Shown here: one piece after another, positions 1-7,001 of the stretch
Layout of the letters: every line of letters begins with the position of its first letter
Numbering within the stretch: position 1 is the stretch's first letter
Assembly: GCA_001941025.1 (NCBI GenBank)
Contig: MSHE01000017.1
Location: 1-19,277, forward strand
Length of the DNA stretch: 19,277 nt
Direction of reading: 5' to 3'
From: Lachnospiraceae bacterium Zagget3
Lineage (GTDB): Bacteria > Bacillota_A > Clostridia > Lachnospirales > Lachnospiraceae
Notes under the pieces: generated by a model
Told to the model about the DNA's origin: nothing
Database searches by the model: none
The model's input: only the letters and a program-made list of their open reading frames with translations
Translations under genes and position numbers: made by a program

Positions 1-69
1 CTTTCTCAAAATTGATTTCCGTGGAAGCGTTCGCTTGTTTTCGGTAAAATTGTGATTGTTATGAGGTAT

Positions 70-227
70 GGAACCTCTGAATAAATACAGCTGCGGCATC
101 TTGCGGTAAATTTCCGCCATAAATGCGTTGCAAAAACTTGAAATCCGTCAGGATTCCTGCGCTTTTGCGCCTTTTTCTAACGCAAATCTCCTTGTAATCC
201 GCTCTTGCGCATTTGTTCAGAGGTTCC
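70..227. mobile_element. MITE-like element inserted at the holin 5' end
   Basis: A 17-bp terminal inverted repeat bounds this 158-bp segment: GGAACCTCTGAATAAAT at 70-86 and ATTTGTTCAGAGGTTCC at 211-227, with a single mismatch. There is no room for a transposase, so this is a non-autonomous element or the joined ends of a larger insertion sequence. No clean target-site duplication is visible: TAT lies to the left and TTA to the right. The right end runs directly into the reading frame of the holin, which now takes its first codons from the element. I do not know the parent transposase family. Confidence 0.7.
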
Positions 228-561
228 TTATCTTATCACCTGCGCATTTATCGCTTTGGATTTCATCACCGGCCTGATTCAGGCGCTGGCAACCGGCACA
301 TTTTCGAGTTCTATCATGCGGCAGGGGCTGTTCCACAAGCTGGGGCTTCTGCTGTGCATGGCTCTGGGGATTCTGGTGGACTATGCCCAGACCTGGCTGG
401 AGCTGGGTGCGACTGTCCCTGTGGCAGGGGCGGTGTGCGCCTACATTGTCATCATGGAAATCGGTTCCAGTTTAGAGAACATCTGCAAAATCAACCCAGA
501 CCTGATGCCGGACAAGCTGACGGCGCTGTTCGGGGTGAAAGGAGATAAAGACAATGAGTAA
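205..561 (+). CDS. Phage holin, 5' end rebuilt by inserted element
   Basis: A 118-aa hydrophobic protein resembling the toxin-secretion/phage-lysis holin family (holin 4-1 type). It would form membrane pores that release the endolysin encoded next. Membrane segments are visible at about residues 11-29, 42-61 and 67-88, followed by the family-like tail ending in a charged stretch. LDFITGLIQA at residues 18-27 matches the usual first-helix pattern. The first seven or so codons, from TTG 205, lie inside the upstream MITE-like element, and no good ribosome binding site precedes that TTG. The native start has therefore probably been lost, and the gene may be poorly expressed or dead. It overlaps the endolysin by 8 nt, as in a normal lysis cassette. 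The family call is good; functionality is doubtful. Confidence 0.7.
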   Translation: MRICSEVPYLITCAFIALDFITGLIQALATGTFSSSIMRQGLFHKLGLLLCMALGILVDYAQTWLELGATVPVAGAVCAYIVIMEIGSSLENICKINPDLMPDKLTALFGVKGDKDNE

Positions 562-1258
562 AACCACCAGTTCCACCGGCATTGCCCTCATCAAGTCCTT
601 TGAGGGCTTGTGCCTGACCGCCGCAAAGTGTCAGGCAGGGGTCTGGATGATTGGCTACAGCCATACCGGCACTTACAACGGCAAAGCAGTCTGCGAGGGC
701 ATGACCATCACGAAGTCTGCGGCGGAAACGCTGCCGGCCAGCGACCTGACCGGCTTTGAATCGGCAGTGAACAGCTGCGTCACAGTTGCGCTGAATCAGA
801 ACCAGTTTGACGCACTGGTGAGCCTGGCCTTTAACATCGGCAAGAGTACCCTGAAAAGCTCCACCCTGTTGAAAAAGCTGAACGCCGGGGATTATGCCGC
901 CGCAGCGGAGCAGTTCCTTGTCTGGAACAAAATCACTATAAACGGCGTGAAGCAGGAGAGTGCGGGCCTGACTCGGCGCAGAAAGGCGGAGCGGGAGCTG
1001 TTTCTGACCGACACCACCACTACCACAAAAACTACCACAGAGGAGGAACATGATATGGATACTTTGAGAAACGGCGACACCGGCCAGCAGGTGACGGTGC
1101 TGCAAAAGCTGCTGAACCAGCTGGGGAACAGCCTCAGCGAGGATGGCATTTTCGGGAGTAAGACGGAGACTGCCGTGAAGAGCTACCAGAAGAAACAGGG
1201 GCTGACGCAGGATGGAATCTGCGGGCCTAAGACTTGGGCCAGTATTTTGGCAGTGTGA
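554..1258 (+). CDS. Phage endolysin: GH24 lysozyme with PG-binding domain
   Basis: A 234-aa peptidoglycan hydrolase. Residues about 8-150 form a T4-type (GH24) lysozyme: SFEG with catalytic Glu17, then Cys26 at the position of the usual Asp/Cys, and GYSHT at 34-38. The expected E-x8-D/C-x5-T triad has Met32 where the Thr normally stands. A Thr/Glu-rich linker (about 152-166) leads to a C-terminal PG_binding_1 domain (about 168-233), with the typical GDTGQQV, DGIFGSKTETAV and QDGICGPKTW blocks. The start is ATG 554, with AAAGGAG at 538-544 inside the holin gene. It should act on the cell wall once a holin opens the membrane. With no phage structural genes in view, this is a prophage remnant or a domesticated lysis pair. 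Confidence 0.88.
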   Translation: MSKTTSSTGIALIKSFEGLCLTAAKCQAGVWMIGYSHTGTYNGKAVCEGMTITKSAAETLPASDLTGFESAVNSCVTVALNQNQFDALVSLAFNIGKSTLKSSTLLKKLNAGDYAAAAEQFLVWNKITINGVKQESAGLTRRRKAERELFLTDTTTTTKTTTEEEHDMDTLRNGDTGQQVTVLQKLLNQLGNSLSEDGIFGSKTETAVKSYQKKQGLTQDGICGPKTWASILAV

Positions 1259-1264
1259 GTTAGA

Positions 1265-1298
1265 AGGGGGCAGGCGTGTGCCTGACCCCCTCGTTTTT
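1265..1298 (+). terminator. Intrinsic terminator after endolysin
   Basis: AGGGGG plus CAGGC pairs with GCCTG plus CCCCCT around a GTGT loop, with one bulged A. The stem is followed by CGTTTTT. It lies 7 nt past the endolysin stop and closes the lysis cassette. Confidence 0.85.
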
Positions 1299-1329
1299 AC
1301 GGTGCAGCTTTAAACGAAAACGGGCTATA

Positions 1330-1363
1330 GTTGTCTGTGCCTGAAATTTGTTGTTCGTGCCAG
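1330..1363 (+). promoter_or_regulatory. Direct repeat, candidate activator site
   Basis: GTTGTCTGTGCCTG (1330-1343) and GTTGTTCGTGCCAG (1350-1363) match at 11 of 14 positions with a 20-bp period, so both face the same side of the helix. The second copy ends 5 bp before the proposed -35 of the lipoprotein promoter. LytTR regulators typically bind paired direct repeats about 21 bp apart, and a LytTR regulator is encoded 5 kb downstream. The half sites do not match the published LytTR consensus well, so the link is inference. Confidence 0.4.
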
Positions 1364-1368
1364 TGTGC

Positions 1369-1397
1369 TTGCGCAAAAAAAGCGGCTGTGTTATTGT
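1369..1397 (+). promoter_or_regulatory. Promoter of lipoprotein-GH3 operon
   Basis: TTGCGC (1369-1374) and TATTGT (1392-1397) are separated by 17 bp. Each hexamer matches the sigma-A consensus at four of six positions. It is a mediocre promoter of the kind that needs an activator, and it lies just downstream of a direct repeat. The transcript would have a roughly 90-nt leader. Confidence 0.4.
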
Positions 1398-1496
1398 AAA
1401 AAAGAATAAGAGAAAAGGAACGTGCAAAACACCTTTTCAAAGAAACAAGGTCCGCTGCTCTGCGGCCCACGCTTCAACAAAACAGGAGGAATTACG

Positions 1497-2576
1497 ATGA
1501 AAACACTCAAGCAACTGCTCACAACGCTGCTGGCCCTGGCCATGGTGCTGGCCCTGGCCGCCTGCGGAGGCTCCGATTCCGACTCCAGCTCCGGGGACGG
1601 CTCTGCCTCCGATGCCGGCGCATCTTCTGCCGCATCGTCCGCTTCGGAGGCCGACGGGGAGGACACCTCTGCCGTGGCCGGCACTTACTCCATTACCTAC
1701 AACATGAACAACGACAACCTGGAGGATATGCCCATCTTCACCTTCGTCAACGGCAGCTTCAGCGGCCTGCTGGCCTATGACGCCCGCTGCAATCAGACCA
1801 TCACCCTGACCCTGGCCAGCGACGGCACCTATGAGCTGACCTCCGACGCCTACTGTGCGGAGGCGGGCGAGCGCTGCACCATCGGCGACGGCACCGGCGT
1901 GGGCTTCGTCATGATCGCCACCTACACCGGCACCTTCACCGACAATGGCGACGGTACCGTCACCATCGACGAGCCCACCTACGGCACCTACGAGCTGGAG
2001 TATGACACCTATTCCATCCAGATGGCCACGGTGGCCTACTTCTCCCTGGCGGACGACCCGGAGGAGTACGGCACCTGGACCTCTGACGATATGCCCCAGA
2101 TGCTGGAGCTGGTGCCTGTGACCACCTTCACCCTGGACGGCGACGCCATCGTCACCTACACCACGGATGACCCCGATTTCCAGGGAACTGAAGAGGAAGA
2201 GAGCGGGGACGCTTCCAGCGAGACTGAGGCGGAGAGCACAGACTCCAGCGCAGAGGCCGAGTCTGAGGCCGAGGCGGAAGCGTCCGTTGACCTGGGCAAC
2301 GTCCTGCTGGAGATCGCCAGCGACGATGAAGGCACCTCCTTCACCCTCTATGACAGCGGCTCCTATCAGTTCTACTTTGCCTCCTATGAGATTTCCGACA
2401 TCGGCACCTACATCTATGCCGACGGCGTGCTGACCATCACCGACGCTAACGGCGCTGTCACCGAGTCCACCACGGACGGCGACAATGTGGTGTTCCACTA
2501 CGAATACAGCCAGAGCGACCAGCTCACTGGCGATTACACGGTAGCCGTCAGCGATTTGGAAGCTGCCCTGAACTAA
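1497..2576 (+). CDS. Secreted lipoprotein of unknown function
   Basis: A 359-aa protein with a clear lipoprotein signal: a short basic start, a hydrophobic core and the lipobox LAAC with Cys23. A Ser/Asp/Ala-rich spacer follows, so it should be lipid-anchored on the outer face of the membrane. The rest has two beta-rich stretches (about 60-225 and 265-359), full of alternating hydrophobic and DGT/DGD turn motifs, joined by an acidic Glu/Ser/Ala linker at about 228-262. No catalytic motif was recognised. The start at ATG 1497 is supported by AGGAGGA at 1484-1490 and by the signal peptide; an upstream in-frame ATG would spoil the signal. It precedes the GH3 gene by 69 nt, so a role in binding glucan or helping the surface enzyme is plausible but unproven. 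Confidence 0.8.
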   Translation: MKTLKQLLTTLLALAMVLALAACGGSDSDSSSGDGSASDAGASSAASSASEADGEDTSAVAGTYSITYNMNNDNLEDMPIFTFVNGSFSGLLAYDARCNQTITLTLASDGTYELTSDAYCAEAGERCTIGDGTGVGFVMIATYTGTFTDNGDGTVTIDEPTYGTYELEYDTYSIQMATVAYFSLADDPEEYGTWTSDDMPQMLELVPVTTFTLDGDAIVTYTTDDPDFQGTEEEESGDASSETEAESTDSSAEAESEAEAEASVDLGNVLLEIASDDEGTSFTLYDSGSYQFYFASYEISDIGTYIYADGVLTITDANGAVTESTTDGDNVVFHYEYSQSDQLTGDYTVAVSDLEAALN

Positions 2577-2584
2577 CCGTATCA

Positions 2585-2619
2585 GAAAAGGGCAGGTGCA
2601 GATTGCACTTACCCTTTTC
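2585..2619 (+). other. Intercistronic hairpin
   Basis: GAAAAGGG (2585-2592) pairs with CCCTTTTC (2612-2619), and AGGTGCA (2594-2600) pairs with TGCACTT (2604-2610) around a 3-nt loop. It has no proper U tract and sits 12 nt before the GGAGG of the GH3 gene. It may be a leaky terminator or an RNA-stability element that sets the lipoprotein-to-GH3 ratio. Confidence 0.5.
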
Positions 2620-2645
2620 CCTTTGCCAAAGGAGGAATGTCTTTT

Positions 2646-5600
2646 ATGAATCACGGAAAACGCACCCGGCTTCCCGGTCTGTTCCGGGGCCTGGCCAGCA
2701 TCTTCCTGGCGTTGGCGGTGCTGGTGGGTTCGGCCAACTCCATCGCCCTGTCCTGGGAGTCAAAAGTCAATGAGCTGCTGGGCGTGTCCGGCAGCAGCAT
2801 CGAGTATGGCGATGACGAGGCGGATTATTACTATCTCTCCGATTTTTCCAACGCCAGTGATTTGATTCAGGGGGAGATCGACCTGAACACCCGTCTGGAA
2901 GGAGAGGGCGCGGTGCTGCTCAAGGGCAGCGCCGCTGTGGACGGGCCGAATGTGACCCTGTTCGGCCTGCGTTCTGAATCCATGCAGTACGGCGGCACCA
3001 TGGGCGCGCTGACCGCCAAGGCGGAGGTCGTCTCCCTGACGGAGGCGCTGGAATCCAGAGGCTTCTCTGTCAACCCCACCATGACCGCCTTCTATGAGGA
3101 GATGTCCGCCACCTACACCCCCGGCACCGCCGCCGGGGCCAACGTGGTGGATGAGCCCACCGGCACAACCGTCAACGAGGTCCCCATCTCCGAGTACACC
3201 TCCGACCTGGCGGAGTCCTACGCCTCCTATCAGGACGCGGCCATCATCGTCCTGGGGCGGGATTCCGGGGAAGGCTCCGCCTTCTACCCCGGTGAGGACG
3301 GCATTGCCGACGCAAGCGAGTTCTCCACCAGCGAGACGGGGAACATCCTGGGCCTCTCCGACGACGAGAAGGACCTCATCGCCTACGTCACCAGCCAGGG
3401 CTTTGACCAGGTCATCGTCCTGCTGAACACCACCTCCACCATGGAGGTGCAGGAGCTGGAGGACAACGACGCCATCACCGGTATCCTGTGGATCGGCGAC
3501 CCCGGCGCCTACGGCACCTATGGCATCGCCGATATTCTGGCGGGCAACATCATTCCTTCCGGCCACCTGAGCGACACCTACGCCGTGGACACCAGCCTGT
3601 CCCCTGCCATGGTGAACTATGGCATCTACCTGTTCGAGAATGAGGACGAAATCGACACCACCAGCAACAACGCCCTCCGGAGCAGTTGGTACCTGGTGGA
3701 GACAGAGAGCATTTACATCGGCTACAAGTACTATGAGACCCGGTACTACGACTCCGTGGTGGGCAATGGTATGGCCGGCTTCGCCCTGAACTGCGAGACC
3801 GCCGACGGCTCCATGACCTGGGATTATGACAACGAGGTGACCTATGCCTTCGGCTACGGCATTGAAGGCTCCACCTTCTCCGAGGAGATCGTGGACAGCA
3901 GCATTGACTGGACCGGCGAGACGGATTCCATCGTCACCGTCCGGGTGACCAACACCGGCGACACCGCCTGCAAGCACGTGGTTCAGCTCTATGTCTCCCA
4001 GCCCTACACCGACTATGATGTGGAAAACGGCATTGAGAAATCCGCCATTCAACTGGTGGGCTATGGCAAGACCGGCGAGAGCAGCGAGGCGGACTACACC
4101 GAATCCGTCCTGCTGGAGCCCGGCGACAGCGAGGACGTGGTCATCACCTTCAACGCCCAGGACTTCATCTCCTACGATACGACCTATGAGCATGACGGGG
4201 TCACAGGCGCATACCTGTTTGAGGCGGGGGACTACTACTTCGCCACCGGCAACGGCTCCCACGACGCGGTGCAGATGGTGCTGAAAACCCAGTATCCGGA
4301 GCTGATGGAGGACATGACCCCCACCGGCGCGGTGCTGGTGGAGACGCTGGATGCGGAGGTTGCCATCACAGAGAGCAACGGCACCCTGATTCAGAATCAG
4401 CTGGGGGATGCCGACCTGAACAGCTATGACTGCGGCGTCACCGTCAGCTATCTGACCCGGAGCGACTGGGCAGGCTCCTGGCCCACCAGCATCGACTCCA
4501 TCACCGCCACTGAGGAAATGATCGCCCTCCTCCAGAACGCCACCTATGAGGAGGACACCACCGTGGAGGACGTGGACTATGTCTACGAGGCGGACAACGA
4601 TCTGTTGGCCTGTGAGCTGGTGGGGCTGGACTATGACGACCCGGCCTACGAGACGCTGATGGAGGAGGTCTCCCTGGAGACCATGGTGAATGCATTCCTG
4701 GCCATTCTCCGAGACAATGAGAGCATTGTCCTGCCACGGTACAAAGCCTCTGACAGCCCCAGCGGCCTCATCGCCACCATCGGGGAGTACACTGAGGGTA
4801 CGATTTACGAGGTTTCAGAGGACGATGAAGCCTACGGCCACTACACCAACGTTTACGTGAATGAGAACGTGGTGGCCTCCACCTTCAGCTCCCTGCTGGC
4901 CTACGAGGAGGGCAGGATAATCGGCAACGACTCCCTGTGGACCGGTGTGAACTCCTGGTTTGCCCCCGGTCTGAACATCCACCGCACCCCCTACAACACC
5001 CGGAACAATGAGTATTACTCCGAGGACGCGGTGCTGACCGGCAACATGGGCGCCGCCGTCATCTCCGGCGCACAGGAGTACGGCGTTGTGGTGGTAGCCA
5101 AGCACTTTGCCTTCAACGACACCGAGATCAACCGTGACGGTCTGGCCGTGTTCCTCTCTGAGCAGGCTGGGCGGGAGAACGAGCTGCGGGGCTTCCGCAT
5201 CGCCCTGACGGAGAGCGATTCTGTGGGGCTGATGACCGCCTTCAACCGGCTGGGCTGCACCCACGTCAGCGCCAGCGAGGGGCTGATGGAGGGTATCCTC
5301 CGGGGCGAATGGGGCTATGACGGCTATGTCATCACAGACTCGCTGAAATCCGCCCAATACTTCCTGCCCTCCGAGTGTCTGACGGCCACCACCGATATGA
5401 TGCTGGGCGGCAGCAACAGCGGCGCCACCTGGAATTACACCGCCGAGACCATCGCCGAGAACCCGGAGTTGGAGGAGGCCATCCGGGAGGCATACCACCG
5501 CTATCTTTACACCGTCATCAACAGCAACGCAATGAACGGCATTACGCTGGAAACATCCACCGGCACCGGCACCGCCTGGCAGGTGGCGCTGACCGCAGGC

Positions 5601-5699
5601 ACCTGGGGCGCATCCGCCATGGCCGTCCTCTTTGCCCTGCTATGGCTGGTATTCCGTCAGAAAAGCAACCGTCAGAGACAGGAGGTTGAAACCGTATGA
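2646..5699 (+). CDS. Membrane-anchored GH3 beta-glucosidase, permuted domains
   Basis: A 1,017-aa family 3 glycosidase with inverted domain order. An N-terminal hydrophobic helix (about 11-34) is followed by the GH3 C-type alpha/beta domain (about 85-330) with the GRDSGEG motif; Glu209 is the candidate acid/base. A Fn3-like sandwich follows (about 410-550), then the (beta/alpha)8-type GH3 catalytic domain (about 650-960). Its motifs are GLNIHRTP, RNNEYYSED, AKHFAFND and GYVITDS, with Asp898 as likely nucleophile. A C-terminal membrane helix (about 980-1003) ends in a basic tail. The body should sit outside the cell and release glucose or similar units from beta-glycosides. Permuted GH3 enzymes are known from Ruminococcus albus and Butyrivibrio fibrisolvens. 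ATG 2646 lies 10 nt from GGAGG; ATG 2637 is too close to it. The exact substrate is unknown. Confidence 0.88.
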   Translation: MNHGKRTRLPGLFRGLASIFLALAVLVGSANSIALSWESKVNELLGVSGSSIEYGDDEADYYYLSDFSNASDLIQGEIDLNTRLEGEGAVLLKGSAAVDGPNVTLFGLRSESMQYGGTMGALTAKAEVVSLTEALESRGFSVNPTMTAFYEEMSATYTPGTAAGANVVDEPTGTTVNEVPISEYTSDLAESYASYQDAAIIVLGRDSGEGSAFYPGEDGIADASEFSTSETGNILGLSDDEKDLIAYVTSQGFDQVIVLLNTTSTMEVQELEDNDAITGILWIGDPGAYGTYGIADILAGNIIPSGHLSDTYAVDTSLSPAMVNYGIYLFENEDEIDTTSNNALRSSWYLVETESIYIGYKYYETRYYDSVVGNGMAGFALNCETADGSMTWDYDNEVTYAFGYGIEGSTFSEEIVDSSIDWTGETDSIVTVRVTNTGDTACKHVVQLYVSQPYTDYDVENGIEKSAIQLVGYGKTGESSEADYTESVLLEPGDSEDVVITFNAQDFISYDTTYEHDGVTGAYLFEAGDYYFATGNGSHDAVQMVLKTQYPELMEDMTPTGAVLVETLDAEVAITESNGTLIQNQLGDADLNSYDCGVTVSYLTRSDWAGSWPTSIDSITATEEMIALLQNATYEEDTTVEDVDYVYEADNDLLACELVGLDYDDPAYETLMEEVSLETMVNAFLAILRDNESIVLPRYKASDSPSGLIATIGEYTEGTIYEVSEDDEAYGHYTNVYVNENVVASTFSSLLAYEEGRIIGNDSLWTGVNSWFAPGLNIHRTPYNTRNNEYYSEDAVLTGNMGAAVISGAQEYGVVVVAKHFAFNDTEINRDGLAVFLSEQAGRENELRGFRIALTESDSVGLMTAFNRLGCTHVSASEGLMEGILRGEWGYDGYVITDSLKSAQYFLPSECLTATTDMMLGGSNSGATWNYTAETIAENPELEEAIREAYHRYLYTVINSNAMNGITLETSTGTGTAWQVALTAGTWGASAMAVLFALLWLVFRQKSNRQRQEVETV

Positions 5700-6163
5700 A
5701 GGAGAAAAACCTGAGAGAAGCCCGGGGGCTGGAGTGGAAGACATCGCTGGTCTGCCTGGCGCTGGAGGCGGCGGCGCTGGTCTGCTTTGCCCTGAGCTAC
5801 ACCACCGGTTATTACAACTTTGGTGAGATGCACAGCACGGCGACCCTGGGCCTGATGGTCGGGCTGGTGGTGCTGGAGGTGCTGCTGCTGGCAGGCTACC
5901 GGCGCTTCGGCCACACCCTGGTTTATCAGCTACTGACCTTCGCCGTAACGGCCATGCTGGCGCTGGCCATTGGCCTGCTGATGGCAGACCGGGTGGAGGG
6001 CATCGGCAACTGCATTGTCACCGATTATGACTCCGGACACGGCGGGGAGGAGGCCATCTATCTGTCCTTCGTGTCGGCCGCAGCCATGACCCTGGGGATT
6101 TTTGCCAATGTGATCGGGAGCTTCTCGCCCAAAGCAGTGGGGCAGGAACGCCCTGCCGCGTGA
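5696..6163 (+). CDS. Small four-helix membrane protein, unknown function
   Basis: A 155-aa protein whose ATG overlaps the GH3 stop codon (ATGA, 4 nt), so translation is coupled. Hydrophobic segments lie at about residues 16-36, 48-67, 75-95 and 121-143. Both ends are probably cytoplasmic, and an acidic loop (about 96-120) lies outside. No enzyme motif was recognised. In particular, the Cys/His pattern of AgrB peptidases is not convincing, although a LytTR/GHKL pair follows. The coupling suggests it partners the membrane-anchored GH3 enzyme, for example in assembly or anchoring. That is inference. Confidence 0.75.
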   Translation: MKEKNLREARGLEWKTSLVCLALEAAALVCFALSYTTGYYNFGEMHSTATLGLMVGLVVLEVLLLAGYRRFGHTLVYQLLTFAVTAMLALAIGLLMADRVEGIGNCIVTDYDSGHGGEEAIYLSFVSAAAMTLGIFANVIGSFSPKAVGQERPAA

Positions 6164-6189
6164 GCCGACACCATACAGACTTTCCCGCA

Positions 6190-6222
6190 CCCCTGGCGGC
6201 CTGGTCGCCTGGCTGCCAGGGG
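6190..6222 (+). terminator. Hairpin between the GH3 unit and regulator genes
   Basis: CCCCTGGC (6190-6197) pairs exactly with GCCAGGGG (6215-6222), and the stem extends inward by GCC/GGC after one mismatch. No T run follows, so it is at best a weak terminator. It lies 27 nt after the membrane-protein stop and before the next promoter. It could also be an operator. Confidence 0.4.
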
Positions 6223-6246
6223 CAAACAATATCAGCGCTAATATAC

Positions 6247-6275
6247 TTGCAGGAAAAGCGTCGATATGGCATAAT
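6247..6275 (+). promoter_or_regulatory. Promoter of two-component/GH5/symporter operon
   Basis: TTGCAG (6247-6252) and CATAAT (6270-6275) are 17 bp apart, matching the sigma-A consensus at four and five of six positions. The expected start near 6282 gives a short leader before ATG 6302. Confidence 0.5.
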
Positions 6276-6301
6276 AACAGAGGCGAAAGAGGGCGGGCAG
6301 C

Positions 6302-7000
6302 ATGAAAATAGCGATTGTGGATGACGAGCAGGCGATGAGGAACGTGCTGGAGCAGCATTTGCTGCGCTACAGCCGTGAGAAAAATCTGCCATTGGAGACA
6401 GCGTCCTTTTCCGGCGGCGAAGCGCTGCTAAAGGCGCACCCCAACGAGTTTGACTTTTTGTTTTTGGACGTGGATATGCCCGGGATGAACGGAGTGGAAA
6501 CCGCCCGGCGGATCCGGCAGACAGGTTCCAATGTGATGATTCTGTTCGTCACGAACTACGCCCAGTACGCCATCAACGGCTATGAGGTGGACGCTGTGGA
6601 TTACCTCCTGAAACCGCTGACCTATTTTGACTTTTCCCTGAAATTTTCCAAGGCGCTGCGCCGGTGGCGGAACCGAGAGGAACAGTACCTGGTTGTGGAG
6701 GCAGCCGGAGGCATTCAGCGGCTGCCGGTTTCCAGGATTCTTTACATTGAGGTACGGAAGCATTATCTGTGCTACTGTACGCTGTCGGGAGAGGTGACCG
6801 CCAGAGGCAAAATGAACGAGCAGGCGGAGCAGCTCCGGCCCTACGGCTTTTGCCGGGTGCATCGTTCCTTTCTGGTGAATCTGCGGCACGTGGAGAAGCT
6901 GCGCTCCACAGAGGTTCTGGTTCACGGTCAGGTCATTCCGGTGGGGCGGCAGTACAGCGGCGGGCTGATGGAAGCCTATGTGCAGTTTATGGGGGGATAG
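6302..7000 (+). CDS. LytTR-family response regulator
   Basis: A 232-aa AgrA/VirR-type regulator. The receiver domain (about 1-118) has the acidic pair Asp7/Asp8, phospho-acceptor Asp56 (FLFLDVDMPG), Thr84 and Lys104 (LLKPL). The C-terminal LytTR DNA-binding domain (about 132-230) shows the family blocks ILYIEVRKHYLCYCT, FCRVHRSFLVNLRHVEKL and VPVGRQY-type IPVGRQY. It should bind paired direct repeats upstream of its targets when phosphorylated by the kinase encoded 1 nt downstream. Its position between two glycosidase units suggests it controls beta-glucan use. The start ATG 6302 has only a modest GAGGGCGGG-type ribosome site. Confidence 0.93.
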   Translation: MKIAIVDDEQAMRNVLEQHLLRYSREKNLPLETASFSGGEALLKAHPNEFDFLFLDVDMPGMNGVETARRIRQTGSNVMILFVTNYAQYAINGYEVDAVDYLLKPLTYFDFSLKFSKALRRWRNREEQYLVVEAAGGIQRLPVSRILYIEVRKHYLCYCTLSGEVTARGKMNEQAEQLRPYGFCRVHRSFLVNLRHVEKLRSTEVLVHGQVIPVGRQYSGGLMEAYVQFMGG

Positions 7001-7001
7001 T

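Noticed and set aside
1437..2654. Long minus-strand open frame opposite the lipoprotein
   Set aside because: Shadow of a GC-rich real gene: low-complexity Gly/Val/His-rich translation with no ribosome site. The + strand has a signal peptide and lipobox.
2760..4262. 500-codon minus-strand frame opposite the GH3 gene
   Set aside because: Compositional mirror of the GH3 coding sequence, whose domain motifs on the + strand are clear.
5696..6163. AgrB-like peptidase next to AgrA/AgrC-like proteins
   Set aside because: It is shorter than AgrB, the conserved His/Cys catalytic pair is not in a membrane-adjacent setting, and no AgrD-type peptide gene adjoins it.
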